This document shows positions 39,478 to 50,417 of a stretch of DNA of 64,000 bases, piece by piece. Numbering within the stretch: the first letter of the stretch is position 1; every line of letters begins with the position of its first letter. Made by a program: the position numbers and the translations under genes. The notes beneath the pieces are model-generated. The model did no database searches and was not told the origin of the DNA. It saw only the letters and a list, made by a program, of their open reading frames with translations. Source of the DNA: Verrucomicrobiota bacterium. GTDB taxonomy: Bacteria > Verrucomicrobiota > Kiritimatiellia > RFP12 > UBA1067. The stretch covers positions 1 to 64,000 of the forward strand of contig JAHFSX010000025.1 in the NCBI GenBank assembly GCA_023269675.1, read 5' to 3'.

Positions 39478-42400
39478 TCAAAAGATCAACACACGTGTGC
39501 CGACGGACGGCCGACGCACGACCGTCACTTTCGCGGCCCCTTCCAGCGACACCGCGGAGGCCGTCACCGTATGCGGCCCGCCCGCCGCCGCGCCCGCCGT
39601 GAAGAGGCCGTTGGCATCGATCGTCCCGCCTCCGCTCGCGCTCCACGCGAACGCGGGCCGCGGATCGAGGGGCAGGCTGAACTGGTCATAGGCTTCAGCC
39701 GCGAAAAGCTTCGACTGTCCCGTCTCGACCTCGGCCGCAGCCGGCAGCACCGTGACCAAGGTCGGCGCCGCCTGCACCGCCACCCTGACCGCGCCCGTCG
39801 CCGTCAGCCCCTCGGCATCGCGCACGGCCACCACCAAGGTATAGTCGCCGGCGGCGGAGAAGGTGGCGGTGGTCCGCTTAGCGGCATTATTGCCGTTGAC
39901 GGAGAAGGTCACCGCATGCCCGGGCGTGTCGCTCACCGACCAGGTGTAGGTCAGCGCGGCCTCGCCGCGGTCGTCGTCAGCGGTCACGCCCAGCGCGGTT
40001 GTCGTGTTCGTCACCGTGGCGGGATCGGCCGAGGCCGCGGTTATGATCGCCGGCGCGGTGTTGGTCGCGAAATGCGCGGTCACGGTCTTGTTCGTGTTCA
40101 TCAGAACGGTCGCCGTGGCGGCATTCGTGTCACTCAGGCCTTCGCCCGTCCAGCGCGTGAAAAACCAGCCTTCCGCCGGCAGGGCGGCGATCGGGGCCTG
40201 CATGCCGTTCTCGTACAGCCCCGCACCCGTGACCGTGCCGCCTTCGAGGGGAACCGCCGAGACGCCGAGGGTCCAGTAGACCGGCGGCGGATAAACCACC
40301 GTCACCTGCGCGGAGCCGTCCAACGACACCGCGGAGGCCGTCACCGCATACGGCCCGCCTGCCGCCGCGCCCGCCGTGAAGAGGCCGCCGGCATCGATCG
40401 TCCCGCCGCCGCTGACGTTCCACGCGAACGCGGGCTGCGGATCGAGGGGCAGGCCGAACTGGTCACAGGCCGCGGCAGCAAAAAGCTTCGTCCGCCCCGT
40501 CTCGACCTCGGCCGCAGCCGGCAGCACCCTGACCGAGGTCGGCGTCGCCTGCACCGCCACCGCGACCGCGCTCGTCGCCGTCAGCCCCTCGGCATCGCTC
40601 ACGGCCACCACAAAGGTGTAGTCGCCGGGCGCGGAGAAGGAAGCCGTGGTCCGCTTAGCGGCATTGCTGCCGTTGACGGAGAAACTCACCGCATGCCCGG
40701 GCGTTTCGTTCACCGACCAGGTGTAGGTCAGCGCGGCCTCGCCGCGGTCGTCGTCCGCCGTCACGCCCAGCGCGGTTGTGGTGTTCGTCACCGTGGCGGG
40801 ATCGGCTGAAGCCGCCAGGGTGACCGTCGGCGCGGCGTTGTCCGTATCGTAGCCGCTGATCCGCACCGAATCCACGTACCATCCGGAGCTGGCCGTGCTG
40901 GAGTCCGTACTCAGCCGCCACCGGGCGCGCAGGGTCTTGCCGCCATAGGTCGCCTGGTCGAGGGCGACCACCACCTCGGTGAAGGCGCCGCCGCCGGCGC
41001 CGGTCCATGCGGCCTTGCCCACCAGTTCCGCCTGGTTTTTGGATCCGCCTTGCGGCCGTCCCTGGATCGTCGCGGCGTAGCCGCCCTGCGCAAAGGACGC
41101 GCCCGAGCCGCCGGCCCCGATCTCGTACCAGTTGGTGCCGCTGTTCGGCGACAGCTCCAGCAGCCCGCCGTCGTAGGCCTCGGTGGTGTACTTATGCCAG
41201 AAGTGCAGCCGCAGCCGCTGGGCGGTGGGCGAAATCGCAAAGCCCTCCGACAACAGGTTGTCCGTGTTTTTGCTGGCAGGGCCAGACGCGAAATAGCAGT
41301 TGGGCGGCGTCTGACTCTGGAGAGTGGTCAGCGCCCAGTAGGTGGAGCCGATATTCGCGCTGGCGGACCATCCCGGCGCGCCCGGATCAAAGCCCTGGCT
41401 GAGCAGCGTGCCGACCACGGTGAACGCGGCCTGACGCGTGCCCGACTTCTCGCCGGGGTTCGTCACACGCACATTCCACGGCCCCTTGGCCATCGACGTG
41501 ACGTCCACCACACACGCGAGGGCGTTCGACGTGACGCTCGAGACGCTGGCGGAAACGTCCGGCTGCCCCGCCCGCAGGAAAGTGACCGCGGAGCCGGCTG
41601 CGAAGAACTGCCCCGAGACGGTTACGGCCACGGCCCCCGTCTCGCAGAGATCGGGCGAAACGGCGGTTACGGAAGGGGCCCGCGCGGTGAACGCGGATGC
41701 CAGCGTCCCGGACTTGCCGTCCGGATTGGTCACACGCACGCCCCACACGCCAGCCGCCATCCACGTGACATCGACGGTGCACCCGATGGCGGCGGAGGTG
41801 ACGCTCGTCACGCTGGCGGGCACGTCGCCGTATCCGTCGCGCACGAAAGCCACGGTGGCCCCGGAGGCAAAGGCTTCGCCCGCGACGGTGAGCGCCAAGG
41901 CCCCGCTCACGGCCGCATTGGGCGAGACCGACTGCGGGGCGGGTGAAGATGACGCCGACCCGGAGATCAGCAGGGCATAATTCTGCTGGTTATTGACGAG
42001 CGTGCCGCTGTAGGAGATGACCGCCTGGTAGGTGCCCGCCGCAGGCGGCGCAGCCACATAAACCTGCTCGACGTTGTCCGTGTTGTTCGTGCCGGTCGTT
42101 GCGGCAGCGGACATGGACGCGACAGTCCAGGCACCGACAAACGGCATCACATACGGGAGATGTTGGGTTCCCGCCGGGCCGACAACACGCAGGTTCAGGT
42201 TGTTCATCAGCCGCGTCGTCCGTGAATCGGCCGCGGTGGTGGCCGCACCTGCGGGATCGGTCCAGCACAGCGTCACGCGGATAGGCGACACTCCGTCCCA
42301 CGCGAAACTGTGTGTTCGCGTCGCCGCGCTTGGGGTGAGCTGCTGCTCGGCCAGCCGGGGCACGGCTGAGTTCGTCGCCACGGAAGCGATGAGATCGGCG

Positions 42401-43797
42401 GCCGCCTTCGCATTGATCAGCCCCCAGCCGTACTGGTAGTCCGGCCCGGCCGTGCCGAGGTCTGACGCCGTATGGATCAGCAGCCCCTTGAGCGTGCTCG
42501 CCCGCAGGCACTGGCCCGGGAACAGGGCCCCATAGTAACTCACGAGCAACTGCGCCGTGCCCGCCGCGCTCGGCGTCGCCATGCTCGTGCCGCTCATGTA
42601 TCCATAGGCCGCGTCCGAGCCACAAAGGGACGAATACAGGCTATACCCGTTCGCCACCAGATCGGGCTTGATGCGTCCGTCGTCGGTCGGCCCCCACGAG
42701 GAAAAAGACGTCATCGTCGCGCCCGACAGGCTGCGTACGCCGCCGCTGACCGCATCGCCCACCGCGCCCACGGTCACGACGTTCTTGGCCAGCGCGTAGT
42801 AGCTCAAGGTGTCGTACCCGCCGCGATACACACTGTCGCCCGGTGGGTGCAGGGCCGGATCGTAAGCGACCGTGGAGCCGCCGATCGACACCGACGCGCC
42901 AGCCGAGGGATTGTCCCCCCGGTCGTTGCCGGCCGCCCAGAAGATCAGGTAGTAGGGCAGGCTGTAGGCGAGCGCGTCGGTATCCCGCGTGGTGGCGCTG
43001 TACATCCCGAAGTCGTTCGCGATGCCGGCCGCGGTGGTGCCCGAGCCGTACCAGGTGTACGCCGGCGTTGCCGTGTAGGCCCAGCCGGCTGAGTACCCGT
43101 AGCTGTGGCTGGAAATGTAAATCTTGTCGGCTTCACCGGGATAGGAGGCGCCCCGCGACGTCATCTCGCTGAGGTCGCCGGTCCAGTCGTAGCTGTCCAC
43201 GCTCACGGCGGGCGCCATGCCTTTGGCGGACGCCGTGTAGCCGGAGGCGCTGATCGTTCCGGCGACGTGCGTGGAGTGGTCGACCGTGGCTGACGAGCCG
43301 TCCATCGTCCTCACGCGCGCGCCGAACTCCCGGTGCGTGGTGCGCGCGGAGCTGGCGTCCCACAAGCCGACGGTGCCGCCGCTGCCGCTCATATTGTAGG
43401 GCGCGGCCCACAGCAGGTTGGCCCCCGAGGAGATCCCGGCGTTGACGTTGCACGTCGCGTAATAGAGCGGCTGATCGCCGTCGAAATCCATCAGCTCGCG
43501 CGCGCCGCCGTTCGGCAGCGCCACCCGCAGCGGCCATCCGCGCAGGCGGGCCAGGGCCTCCGTTTCCACACGCCTGTCGCGGCCGATCCGGTCCAGCTCT
43601 TCGACCACGCGCCGCCGCGTTTCGGGATTGCGCAGCTCGCCCGCCCCCTCCAGGATTTCAGTGCGCGTACGCGGCGGCTGCGCCGGGCCCTGCAAGGGAC
43701 CCGCCCCGGCCGCCAGCGCGTCCGTAAGCGGCCACCCCGCTGCGGCCGTCACGGCCAGCAGCAGCCAGCGTACCTTTACACAGAAACTCGACTTCAT
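39478..43797 (-). CDS. Large multidomain secreted S8 subtilase
   Basis: 1439 residues with signal peptide (MKSSFCVKVRWLLLAVTAAA). Catalytic domain ~100-480: Asp in VGLWDASSARTTH, His in VDHSTHVAGT, Ser in YMSGTSMATPSAAG. After it come a jelly-roll domain (RVTLCWTDPAGAATTA), two IPT/TIG-like repeats (~650-820), a MAM/lectin-like domain (~830-1040, ending WYVDSVRISGYDTD), then a PKD/Ig-like module, an InlB-type beta repeat (~1215-1275) and a second copy of the Ig-like module. The order suggests a surface or secreted protease that binds a polymer. There is no recognisable sorting signal; the C terminus stops abruptly (PSVGTRVLIF). Confidence 0.92.
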   Translation of the reverse strand: MKSSFCVKVRWLLLAVTAAAGWPLTDALAAGAGPLQGPAQPPRTRTEILEGAGELRNPETRRRVVEELDRIGRDRRVETEALARLRGWPLRVALPNGGARELMDFDGDQPLYYATCNVNAGISSGANLLWAAPYNMSGSGGTVGLWDASSARTTHREFGARVRTMDGSSATVDHSTHVAGTISASGYTASAKGMAPAVSVDSYDWTGDLSEMTSRGASYPGEADKIYISSHSYGYSAGWAYTATPAYTWYGSGTTAAGIANDFGMYSATTRDTDALAYSLPYYLIFWAAGNDRGDNPSAGASVSIGGSTVAYDPALHPPGDSVYRGGYDTLSYYALAKNVVTVGAVGDAVSGGVRSLSGATMTSFSSWGPTDDGRIKPDLVANGYSLYSSLCGSDAAYGYMSGTSMATPSAAGTAQLLVSYYGALFPGQCLRASTLKGLLIHTASDLGTAGPDYQYGWGLINAKAAADLIASVATNSAVPRLAEQQLTPSAATRTHSFAWDGVSPIRVTLCWTDPAGAATTAADSRTTRLMNNLNLRVVGPAGTQHLPYVMPFVGAWTVASMSAAATTGTNNTDNVEQVYVAAPPAAGTYQAVISYSGTLVNNQQNYALLISGSASSSPAPQSVSPNAAVSGALALTVAGEAFASGATVAFVRDGYGDVPASVTSVTSAAIGCTVDVTWMAAGVWGVRVTNPDGKSGTLASAFTARAPSVTAVSPDLCETGAVAVTVSGQFFAAGSAVTFLRAGQPDVSASVSSVTSNALACVVDVTSMAKGPWNVRVTNPGEKSGTRQAAFTVVGTLLSQGFDPGAPGWSASANIGSTYWALTTLQSQTPPNCYFASGPASKNTDNLLSEGFAISPTAQRLRLHFWHKYTTEAYDGGLLELSPNSGTNWYEIGAGGSGASFAQGGYAATIQGRPQGGSKNQAELVGKAAWTGAGGGAFTEVVVALDQATYGGKTLRARWRLSTDSSTASSGWYVDSVRISGYDTDNAAPTVTLAASADPATVTNTTTALGVTADDDRGEAALTYTWSVNETPGHAVSFSVNGSNAAKRTTASFSAPGDYTFVVAVSDAEGLTATSAVAVAVQATPTSVRVLPAAAEVETGRTKLFAAAACDQFGLPLDPQPAFAWNVSGGGTIDAGGLFTAGAAAGGPYAVTASAVSLDGSAQVTVVYPPPVYWTLGVSAVPLEGGTVTGAGLYENGMQAPIAALPAEGWFFTRWTGEGLSDTNAATATVLMNTNKTVTAHFATNTAPAIITAASADPATVTNTTTALGVTADDDRGEAALTYTWSVSDTPGHAVTFSVNGNNAAKRTTATFSAAGDYTLVVAVRDAEGLTATGAVRVAVQAAPTLVTVLPAAAEVETGQSKLFAAEAYDQFSLPLDPRPAFAWSASGGGTIDANGLFTAGAAAGGPHTVTASAVSLEGAAKVTVVRRPSVGTRVLIF
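39525..40819. repeat. Intragenic duplication of an Ig-like module
   Basis: DNA at about 39525-40040 is nearly identical to 40303-40819 (offset ~779 bp), encoding the two C-terminal PKD/Ig-like modules of the large subtilase. The high nucleotide identity points to recent duplication or gene conversion. Confidence 0.85.
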
Positions 43798-43831
43798 TGC
43801 TTCATTTTATCAAACGGTTCTCATCGCGTCA

Positions 43832-45271
43832 TCAAAAACCACTCCGCAAGTTGTCGAAGAGCGGGGCTCCAGCTGCTCCGTGCACCCGATGCGCGCCCCG
43901 CCCGCATCGGGCCAGAGCGCCGCCGGCCGCCGCCGGCGCTGCGCCGTTTAAAACGCCCGGCACGACCGCTTGCCCGCCGGGCTGGCCCGGACCGCCCGGG
44001 GCGGGCACCGCGGCACCGCGCGCGCCCGGCGGCGCCACCAGCAGCCACACCGCCACAATGGCCAGAGAGGCGAGCGTCACGGGGATGCCGGCCCGCGCGT
44101 GTTCGCGGAAGGTCAGCGTCACGCCCAATCCGCGCGCCTGTTCGATCACGATCAGGTTCGCGATGCTGCCGATGGTGATGAGGTTGCCCGCGAAGGTGCT
44201 CGCCAGCGCCAGCACGTACCACGACTCGGCCGGCGCCCCGTCGAGGAACCGCACCAGCAGCATCACCGCCGGCACGTTGCTCACCAGGTTGCTCAGCAGC
44301 GCGCCCACGGCGGTCAGCGCATACGGGTCGGCCACAGCCACGCCCTGTCCCGCCAGCCATTCCAGCAACCGCGCGGGCGCCCCGGTCGTCTCGATCCCCG
44401 CGATCACCACGAACAGTCCGCAAAAGAGCATGATCAGGCTCCAGTCGATCAGCCCCAGCAGCCGCCGCACGTCCATCCGCCGGCTGCACAGCAGCACCCC
44501 GCCCGCCGCGAGCGCGGTGATCTCGCGCGGCACCCGCGTGAAGAACAGGGCCATCACGGCCCCCGCGACCAGCAGCCCCTTCCACATCGGCCACAGGGGC
44601 TCCGTTTGCGGTTCCACGTTGAACGTTGAGCGTTTCCCCTCCGCCGGCTCGGCGGCGCCGCCTGTTTCCAGCTTGCCCCGGTAGATCCAGAGCAAGGTCC
44701 CGTACGCCGCGCCCAACGCCAGCAGCGACGGCAGGCCGCACCACGCCAGGAAGCGCCCGAAATCCAGCCGGCCCACCTGCCCGATCAGCATGTTCTGCGG
44801 ATTTCCGATCAGGGTCGCTGCCGAGCCGATGTTGCTGGCGCAGGCGAGCCCGATCAGATAGGGCATGGGGTTGAGCCTCGCCCGCAGCACGGCCATCGTG
44901 AGGACCGGCGTGAACGCCAGACAGACGATATCGTTGACCAAGATGGCCGACAGCGTGCCGCTCACCGCCATCAGCAGCAGCAGAAACTTTCTCGGCTGCG
45001 CGGTCAGGCCGCCCAGCGCCCAGGCCGCGCGCGTGTAGAAGCCGCTTAAACGCAACTGGGCCGAGACCAGCATCAGCCCGAAGAGCAACAGCAGCGTGGG
45101 CGCGTCGATCGAGCCCATCGCCGCATCCAGCGGCAGCACGCCGGCGGCGACCATCGCGATCGCGCCCAACAGGGCGATGCCCGTGCGGTCAATCGTCAGC
45201 CCCGGTATGCCACCCACCGCAATCCCGCAATAGGTGGCGCCGAAAATCAGCCAGCAGAGGAGAGGATTCAT
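43832..45271 (-). CDS. ArsB/NhaD-superfamily ion permease
   Basis: 479 residues from ATG 45271 (the upstream ATGs lack a hydrophobic start). About 11-12 membrane helices; motifs GTLSAILVNDIVCLAFTP and ASNIGSAATLIGNPQNMLIG are typical of the ArsB/NhaD and SLC13 (IT) superfamily. Substrate could be an anion such as arsenite, sulfate or dicarboxylate, or Na+/H+. The central loop carries KRSTFNVEPQTEP, translated from a short heptamer repeat. The last ~60 residues are an unusual Gly/Ala/Pro tail that may reflect a frameshift near the end. Confidence 0.85.
   Translation of the reverse strand: MNPLLCWLIFGATYCGIAVGGIPGLTIDRTGIALLGAIAMVAAGVLPLDAAMGSIDAPTLLLLFGLMLVSAQLRLSGFYTRAAWALGGLTAQPRKFLLLLMAVSGTLSAILVNDIVCLAFTPVLTMAVLRARLNPMPYLIGLACASNIGSAATLIGNPQNMLIGQVGRLDFGRFLAWCGLPSLLALGAAYGTLLWIYRGKLETGGAAEPAEGKRSTFNVEPQTEPLWPMWKGLLVAGAVMALFFTRVPREITALAAGGVLLCSRRMDVRRLLGLIDWSLIMLFCGLFVVIAGIETTGAPARLLEWLAGQGVAVADPYALTAVGALLSNLVSNVPAVMLLVRFLDGAPAESWYVLALASTFAGNLITIGSIANLIVIEQARGLGVTLTFREHARAGIPVTLASLAIVAVWLLVAPPGARGAAVPAPGGPGQPGGQAVVPGVLNGAAPAAAGGALARCGRGAHRVHGAAGAPLFDNLRSGF
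44613..44636. repeat. ACGTTGA heptamer translated inside the permease
   Basis: TTCCACGTTGAACGTTGAGC lies in the central cytoplasmic-loop region of the permease gene and keeps the frame. Confidence 0.65.
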
Positions 45272-45400
45272 AGAGGCCGCCATCTTACCGCATCCGCGCC
45301 ACGCGCGGCAACTCATCCCCTGACGAAAAGGTGCTTGAGTCAGCGCGTGCCGTCTGGCAAGCTATGCGCATAATCATGTTCCCTGCAAAGGAGAGACGGT

Positions 45401-46018
45401 ATGGCTACGGCACGTAAAGAAGTGGAGATCACGCTCCACAGCATCCACATCCCCGAGACGGCCTCCGGGCTCGACACCGAAACGACGCACCTGCTCAGCG
45501 CGGACCTGGTTTGGCCGCGGGTCGGCGTCGCGCAAAAGAGCGCGACGCAAACCTGCGCGCTCAAAAAAGGGCACGCCGAGTTCGCCGCCGTCAACTGGGG
45601 CCGGCGCATCCTGTTCAAGGAAAGCGTCGAGGGCCGTTTCGCGCTGGCGCTCACCCTGACCGAGTCGCTGGACGACGAGGATCTCGAGCAGTTCTTCCGC
45701 TTCTGCGCCGGGGCCTTCCTGTCCATCGGCGCGGGCCTGGTCGAAAGCGCCGCCAGGCCGGCCGGCAAGCTGGCCGCCGCGCCTTTGGACTACGCCGCGA
45801 AAAACATCGGCAAGTATCCGGGGCCGACGCTGCTCGTCGAGGGCCTGGCGGAGCTGGACAGCGCCGACTTCCCTGCGAGCGGAGGCGAGAGGCTGCTCAC
45901 CCTGCGGATGGCCGCGGCGCGACGCCTGATGGGACTCGGCACCCGCAAGCCGCGCAGGCTGCTGCTCGAAAAGGGCGCGCCGGACGGAGAGGTCACCCTC
46001 GCCGTACGCACCCTGTAA
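45401..46018 (+). CDS. Hypothetical protein, family not recognised
   Basis: 205 residues, soluble, with an AAGGAGA ribosome site before ATG 45401. No family recognised. The first ~110 residues look beta-rich (VEITLHSIHIPETASG, FALALTLTESLDDED) followed by a small hydrophobic stretch (FFRFCAGAFLSIGAGLVE) and a KYPGPTLLVEGLAEL segment. It stands alone between the divergent permease gene and the convergent secDF. Coding status is supported by the ribosome site and by codon use like that of its neighbours. Confidence 0.65.
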   Translation: MATARKEVEITLHSIHIPETASGLDTETTHLLSADLVWPRVGVAQKSATQTCALKKGHAEFAAVNWGRRILFKESVEGRFALALTLTESLDDEDLEQFFRFCAGAFLSIGAGLVESAARPAGKLAAAPLDYAAKNIGKYPGPTLLVEGLAELDSADFPASGGERLLTLRMAAARRLMGLGTRKPRRLLLEKGAPDGEVTLAVRTL

Positions 46019-46052
46019 AAAAAGAGGGCGCGCGTTCGGCACGCGCGCCCTC
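46018..46052 (-). terminator. Intrinsic terminator of secDF
   Basis: On the minus strand GAGGGCGCGCG-tgccgaa-CGCGCGCCCTC is followed by TTTTTTTAC. It lies just past the secDF stop and may also insulate the convergent 45401 gene. Confidence 0.9.
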
Positions 46053-46076
46053 TTCAGAAGATCAACCGGTCTCGCC

Positions 46077-48614
46077 TCACACCGGCTTCGAGACCGCCAT
46101 GCCGGGCCGGCGGCCGCGGTACCAAGCCAGCATGAGCGGCGTGGCGATAAAGATGGACGAGTAGGTGCCGACGACCAGGCCGATCAGCATCGCCAGGGCG
46201 AAATCGTTGATCGCGCCGCCGCCGAAGATGAACAGCGACAGCGTGGCGATCACCACCGTCAGCGAGGTCAGAATCGTGCGGCTCAAGGTCTTGTTGATGG
46301 CCAGGTTGCACAAGGTCTTGAAGTCCATCTTGGGATCCTTGCGCATATCCTCGCGGATGCGGTCAAAGACCACGATGGTGTCGTTGATCGAGTAACCGAC
46401 GATCGTCAGCAGGGCCGCGATCGTGGTCAGGCTCACCTGCCGTCCCATCAGGCTGTAGATGCCCAACGTGAAGAACGCGTCATGCGCCAAGGCCATCACG
46501 CCGCCGAACGCGAAGCCGAACTCGAAGCGGATCGACACGTAGATCAAGATGCCGACCAGCGAGAGGAGAATCGCCCACTGCGCCGACCGCTTGAGATCCG
46601 CGCCGATCTCCGAGCCGACGTCCTCTTCGCCCGCCAGCTTGAACTTGCTCTCGGGCGCGCCTTTGGCCAGCGCATCCTCGATGACCTTGGAAGAGTTCTG
46701 GTCGCCGATCTTCATCGTGCCGGTCTTGACGAGCAGCAGATTGCCAGACCCGTCAGGCGAAGACTCGTACTGAAGGGCGGAATCGGTCACAACCGCGCCG
46801 ACGATTTTCCGCACCACGCCGATATCGGCCTTCTTGTCGTACGAGAACGTCATGGAGGCGCCGCCCGTGAAGTCCACGGCCATCACCTCCGCCGGCGTCG
46901 TGAACGCGCGGAACAGGAAGATCGCCATGGTCACGAGGATGATCGCCAGCGAGGTGAATCCCGCCGCTTTGCCCCAGCTCAGGAAGTCGAAGTTGATGTT
47001 CTTCATGAACTGCATCATGCGGTACGGCTTGGTCCGGGTCTCGGACGCCGTCGCGTTGAAGATCAGGCGCGTCACGACCAGCGCCGTGAACATGCTGATG
47101 ATGATGCCCGCCGAGAGGGTGATCGCATACCCGCGGATCGGCCCGGTGCCCACAACGAAGAGGATCACGCCCGTGAGCAACGTGGTGACGTTCGAGTCGA
47201 AGATCGCCGAAAACGCCCGGTGATAGCCCGCGTCCACCGCCGCGCGCACCGACTTGCCCAGCGCGAACTCCTCACGCATGCGCTCGAAGATCAGCACGTT
47301 CGCGTCCACCGCCATGCCGAGGGTCAGCACGAAGCCGGCGATACCGGGCATGGTCAGCACCGGCAGGTCCAGCGTGTTCTTGGAGACGGCCGAGTCCTTC
47401 ACGAAGATGGCCATGATGCTGGAGGTCACGATCAGTGCCGCCGGCATCAGGAGCACGTCCAGGAACAGCGCGACGTTGGCGATCAGGCCGCAATACGAAT
47501 AGTAGAAGAGCATGAACAGCGCGACCAGCAGCGTGCCGATCACCGCCGCCTTGACGCCGCTGCGGACGGCATCCGCGCCGAGCGTGGACTCGACCGAACG
47601 CTTCTCCAGAATCTTCATCGGCGCGGGCAGCGAGCCGGCGTTCAGGATGTTGCGCAGCACGGCCGCCTCGGACCAGGAGAAGCTGCCCTCGATGACGGCG
47701 CGGCCGTTGGGGATCTCGGTGCGCAGCACCGGCGCGGAGTAGAGCGTGTCGTCCAGCACGATGGCGAGCTGGCGGCCCACCTCGCTGTCCTTGTTGCGCG
47801 AGCCGCGCGGCGAATACGCCTTGGTCAGCTTCGCGAACTCGGCGGAGCCCTTGGCGTTGAACACCAGCGAGACATGCACGCGGCCGGTCATCGACTCGAT
47901 TTCGACCGAGGCGCTGGACAGCGCCTCGCCCGTCATCTCGGCCTTGCGGAGCACAAACACCGGCCGGTAGGTCACCAAGCCGTTGGCGTTCTGGGCGCGT
48001 TCCAGCATGAAGGCGTAACGCGGATCGGGCACCTCGAAGAGCGAGAGGCGGCGCGCGTAGTCGGGGTCCTTCACCAACTCGTTATAGTTCGGGCCGCGCT
48101 TGAACGAGCGCCCGTCTTCCCCGGAGACGTACCCTTCCGGCAGGCGCCCGGAGGCGAAAACCTTGTCGACCAGCTGGTCGTTCTGCTTATGCACCAGCTT
48201 GAACTCGAGGAAGGCGGCGCTCTGGATGCTCTTTTCGGCCGCATCGCGCTGATCGGCGCTGATGCCGGGGAGCTGCACGGTGATGCGGTGGTTCTTGCCG
48301 CCCTGAATGACCGGCTCGTTGACGCCCAACGTGTCGATGCGGTTGCGCATCACCTCGATGGCGCGCGCGTCGGCATCCTTCATGATGTTGGCGACCTGGT
48401 TCTGCACTTCCACATCCGTCAGCTCGACATCGCCCGACTTGATGTTGTTGCGCAGCTTCGCCTCATCGATCGCGACTGTAAAGCTCGTGCCGCCCGAGAG
48501 GTCCAGACCCAGCCGGATCTTGCCCTTGGGCCCCGTCGGGGGGTACACCACATACACGGAAAAAACAGCGACGATGGCGAGCACCAGCCACTTCCAGAGG
48601 TCATTTCTACTCAT
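46077..48614 (-). CDS. secDF: Fused protein-export membrane protein SecDF
   Basis: 845 residues. The SecD half (~1-500) has GLDLSGGTSFTV and LGMAVDANVLIFERMREE; the SecF half (~540-845) has VDFTGGASMTF and GYSINDTIVVFDRIRED. Twelve membrane helices in two sets of six, with large periplasmic domains, fit the proton-driven motor that helps pull proteins through SecYEG. SecD-SecF fusion occurs in several phyla. It is downstream of yajC and tgt, the classical order. Confidence 0.96.
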   Translation of the reverse strand: MSRNDLWKWLVLAIVAVFSVYVVYPPTGPKGKIRLGLDLSGGTSFTVAIDEAKLRNNIKSGDVELTDVEVQNQVANIMKDADARAIEVMRNRIDTLGVNEPVIQGGKNHRITVQLPGISADQRDAAEKSIQSAAFLEFKLVHKQNDQLVDKVFASGRLPEGYVSGEDGRSFKRGPNYNELVKDPDYARRLSLFEVPDPRYAFMLERAQNANGLVTYRPVFVLRKAEMTGEALSSASVEIESMTGRVHVSLVFNAKGSAEFAKLTKAYSPRGSRNKDSEVGRQLAIVLDDTLYSAPVLRTEIPNGRAVIEGSFSWSEAAVLRNILNAGSLPAPMKILEKRSVESTLGADAVRSGVKAAVIGTLLVALFMLFYYSYCGLIANVALFLDVLLMPAALIVTSSIMAIFVKDSAVSKNTLDLPVLTMPGIAGFVLTLGMAVDANVLIFERMREEFALGKSVRAAVDAGYHRAFSAIFDSNVTTLLTGVILFVVGTGPIRGYAITLSAGIIISMFTALVVTRLIFNATASETRTKPYRMMQFMKNINFDFLSWGKAAGFTSLAIILVTMAIFLFRAFTTPAEVMAVDFTGGASMTFSYDKKADIGVVRKIVGAVVTDSALQYESSPDGSGNLLLVKTGTMKIGDQNSSKVIEDALAKGAPESKFKLAGEEDVGSEIGADLKRSAQWAILLSLVGILIYVSIRFEFGFAFGGVMALAHDAFFTLGIYSLMGRQVSLTTIAALLTIVGYSINDTIVVFDRIREDMRKDPKMDFKTLCNLAINKTLSRTILTSLTVVIATLSLFIFGGGAINDFALAMLIGLVVGTYSSIFIATPLMLAWYRGRRPGMAVSKPV

Positions 48615-48727
48615 TTTTCAACAGCTCCACATTATGACGCGACTTACCCTAACAATGACAAATGAGGGAGAATAATAACACACTCGCCCCAAACGTTTCA
48701 CCCATGAAGTTCAAAAAAACGAGCCGT

Positions 48728-49069
48728 CTACTTCGCCTCGTCCAGCGTGGCCGCCTCGCCGTCCTTGAGCACGCGGCTCACCGCGGCCCGCGCGACCTCG
48801 ACCGAGACCCGGGGAGCGATCTCCACCAGGAAGGTGGCGTCGCGCGCCTCGGTGATCGTCCCGATCAGCCCGCCCGCGAAGATGACCTTCTGGCCCGCGC
48901 GGAGCTCGGAGATCATGCGCAGCCGGTCCTTCTCCTTGCGCTGCTGCGGGCGGATCATCATGAAATAGAAGATGCCGAACACCAGCACCATCGGGATCAA
49001 CATGCCGCCCATGCCCATCACACCCTGCGGCGCGGCCGCTTGCGCCATCATCATCATTCCTGCGTTCAT
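48728..49069 (-). CDS. yajC: Preprotein translocase subunit YajC
   Basis: 113 residues. A single N-terminal membrane helix (MLIPMVLVFGIFYFMMIRPQ) then RPQQRKEKDRLRMISEL and a small beta domain (GQKVIFAGGLIGTI). AGGAG precedes the ATG. It partners SecDF in the holo-translocon. It lies between tgt and secDF. Confidence 0.94.
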   Translation of the reverse strand: MNAGMMMMAQAAAPQGVMGMGGMLIPMVLVFGIFYFMMIRPQQRKEKDRLRMISELRAGQKVIFAGGLIGTITEARDATFLVEIAPRVSVEVARAAVSRVLKDGEAATLDEAK

Positions 49070-49143
49070 TCGTTTTCTCCTAAGAAAGTGGAATCTCGGG
49101 GATTCCGGGTTTTTCGTTTCGCGTTTCCAGTTTCAAATCCCCG

Positions 49144-50316
<1,173 letters not shown>

Positions 50317-50326
50317 GAAGGCGCGT

Positions 50327-50355
50327 AGTTAAACACAATCCCCCCGTCTGACCAA
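50327..50355 (-). promoter_or_regulatory. Candidate sigma-70 promoter of tgt
   Basis: Minus strand TTGGTC (50355-50350), 17-bp spacer, TTAACT (50332-50327), 11 bp before the tgt ATG. Confidence 0.4.
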
Positions 50356-50376
50356 GAAGAAAACGCCAACTTGCTG

Positions 50377-50406
50377 TTGACTTACTTCCACTGCCTCTGC
50401 TACAGT
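50377..50406 (+). promoter_or_regulatory. Sigma-70 type promoter of the 31-residue peptide gene
   Basis: TTGACT (50377-50382), an 18-bp spacer and TACAGT (50401-50406). Transcription would begin about 5 nt before the ATG, implying a leaderless or near-leaderless mRNA that could run on into tRNA-Cys. Confidence 0.55.
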
Positions 50407-50417
50407 TTGCGGCCGTT

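Noticed and set aside
39221-39691. Plus-strand gene between the two subtilases
   Set aside because: The frame runs from the AT-rich gap into the antisense of the large subtilase and shows no motif or ribosome site.
50333-50417. preQ1 riboswitch before tgt
   Set aside because: No preQ1 aptamer pattern was visible in the short leader, and a promoter appears to start only ~10 nt from the ATG.
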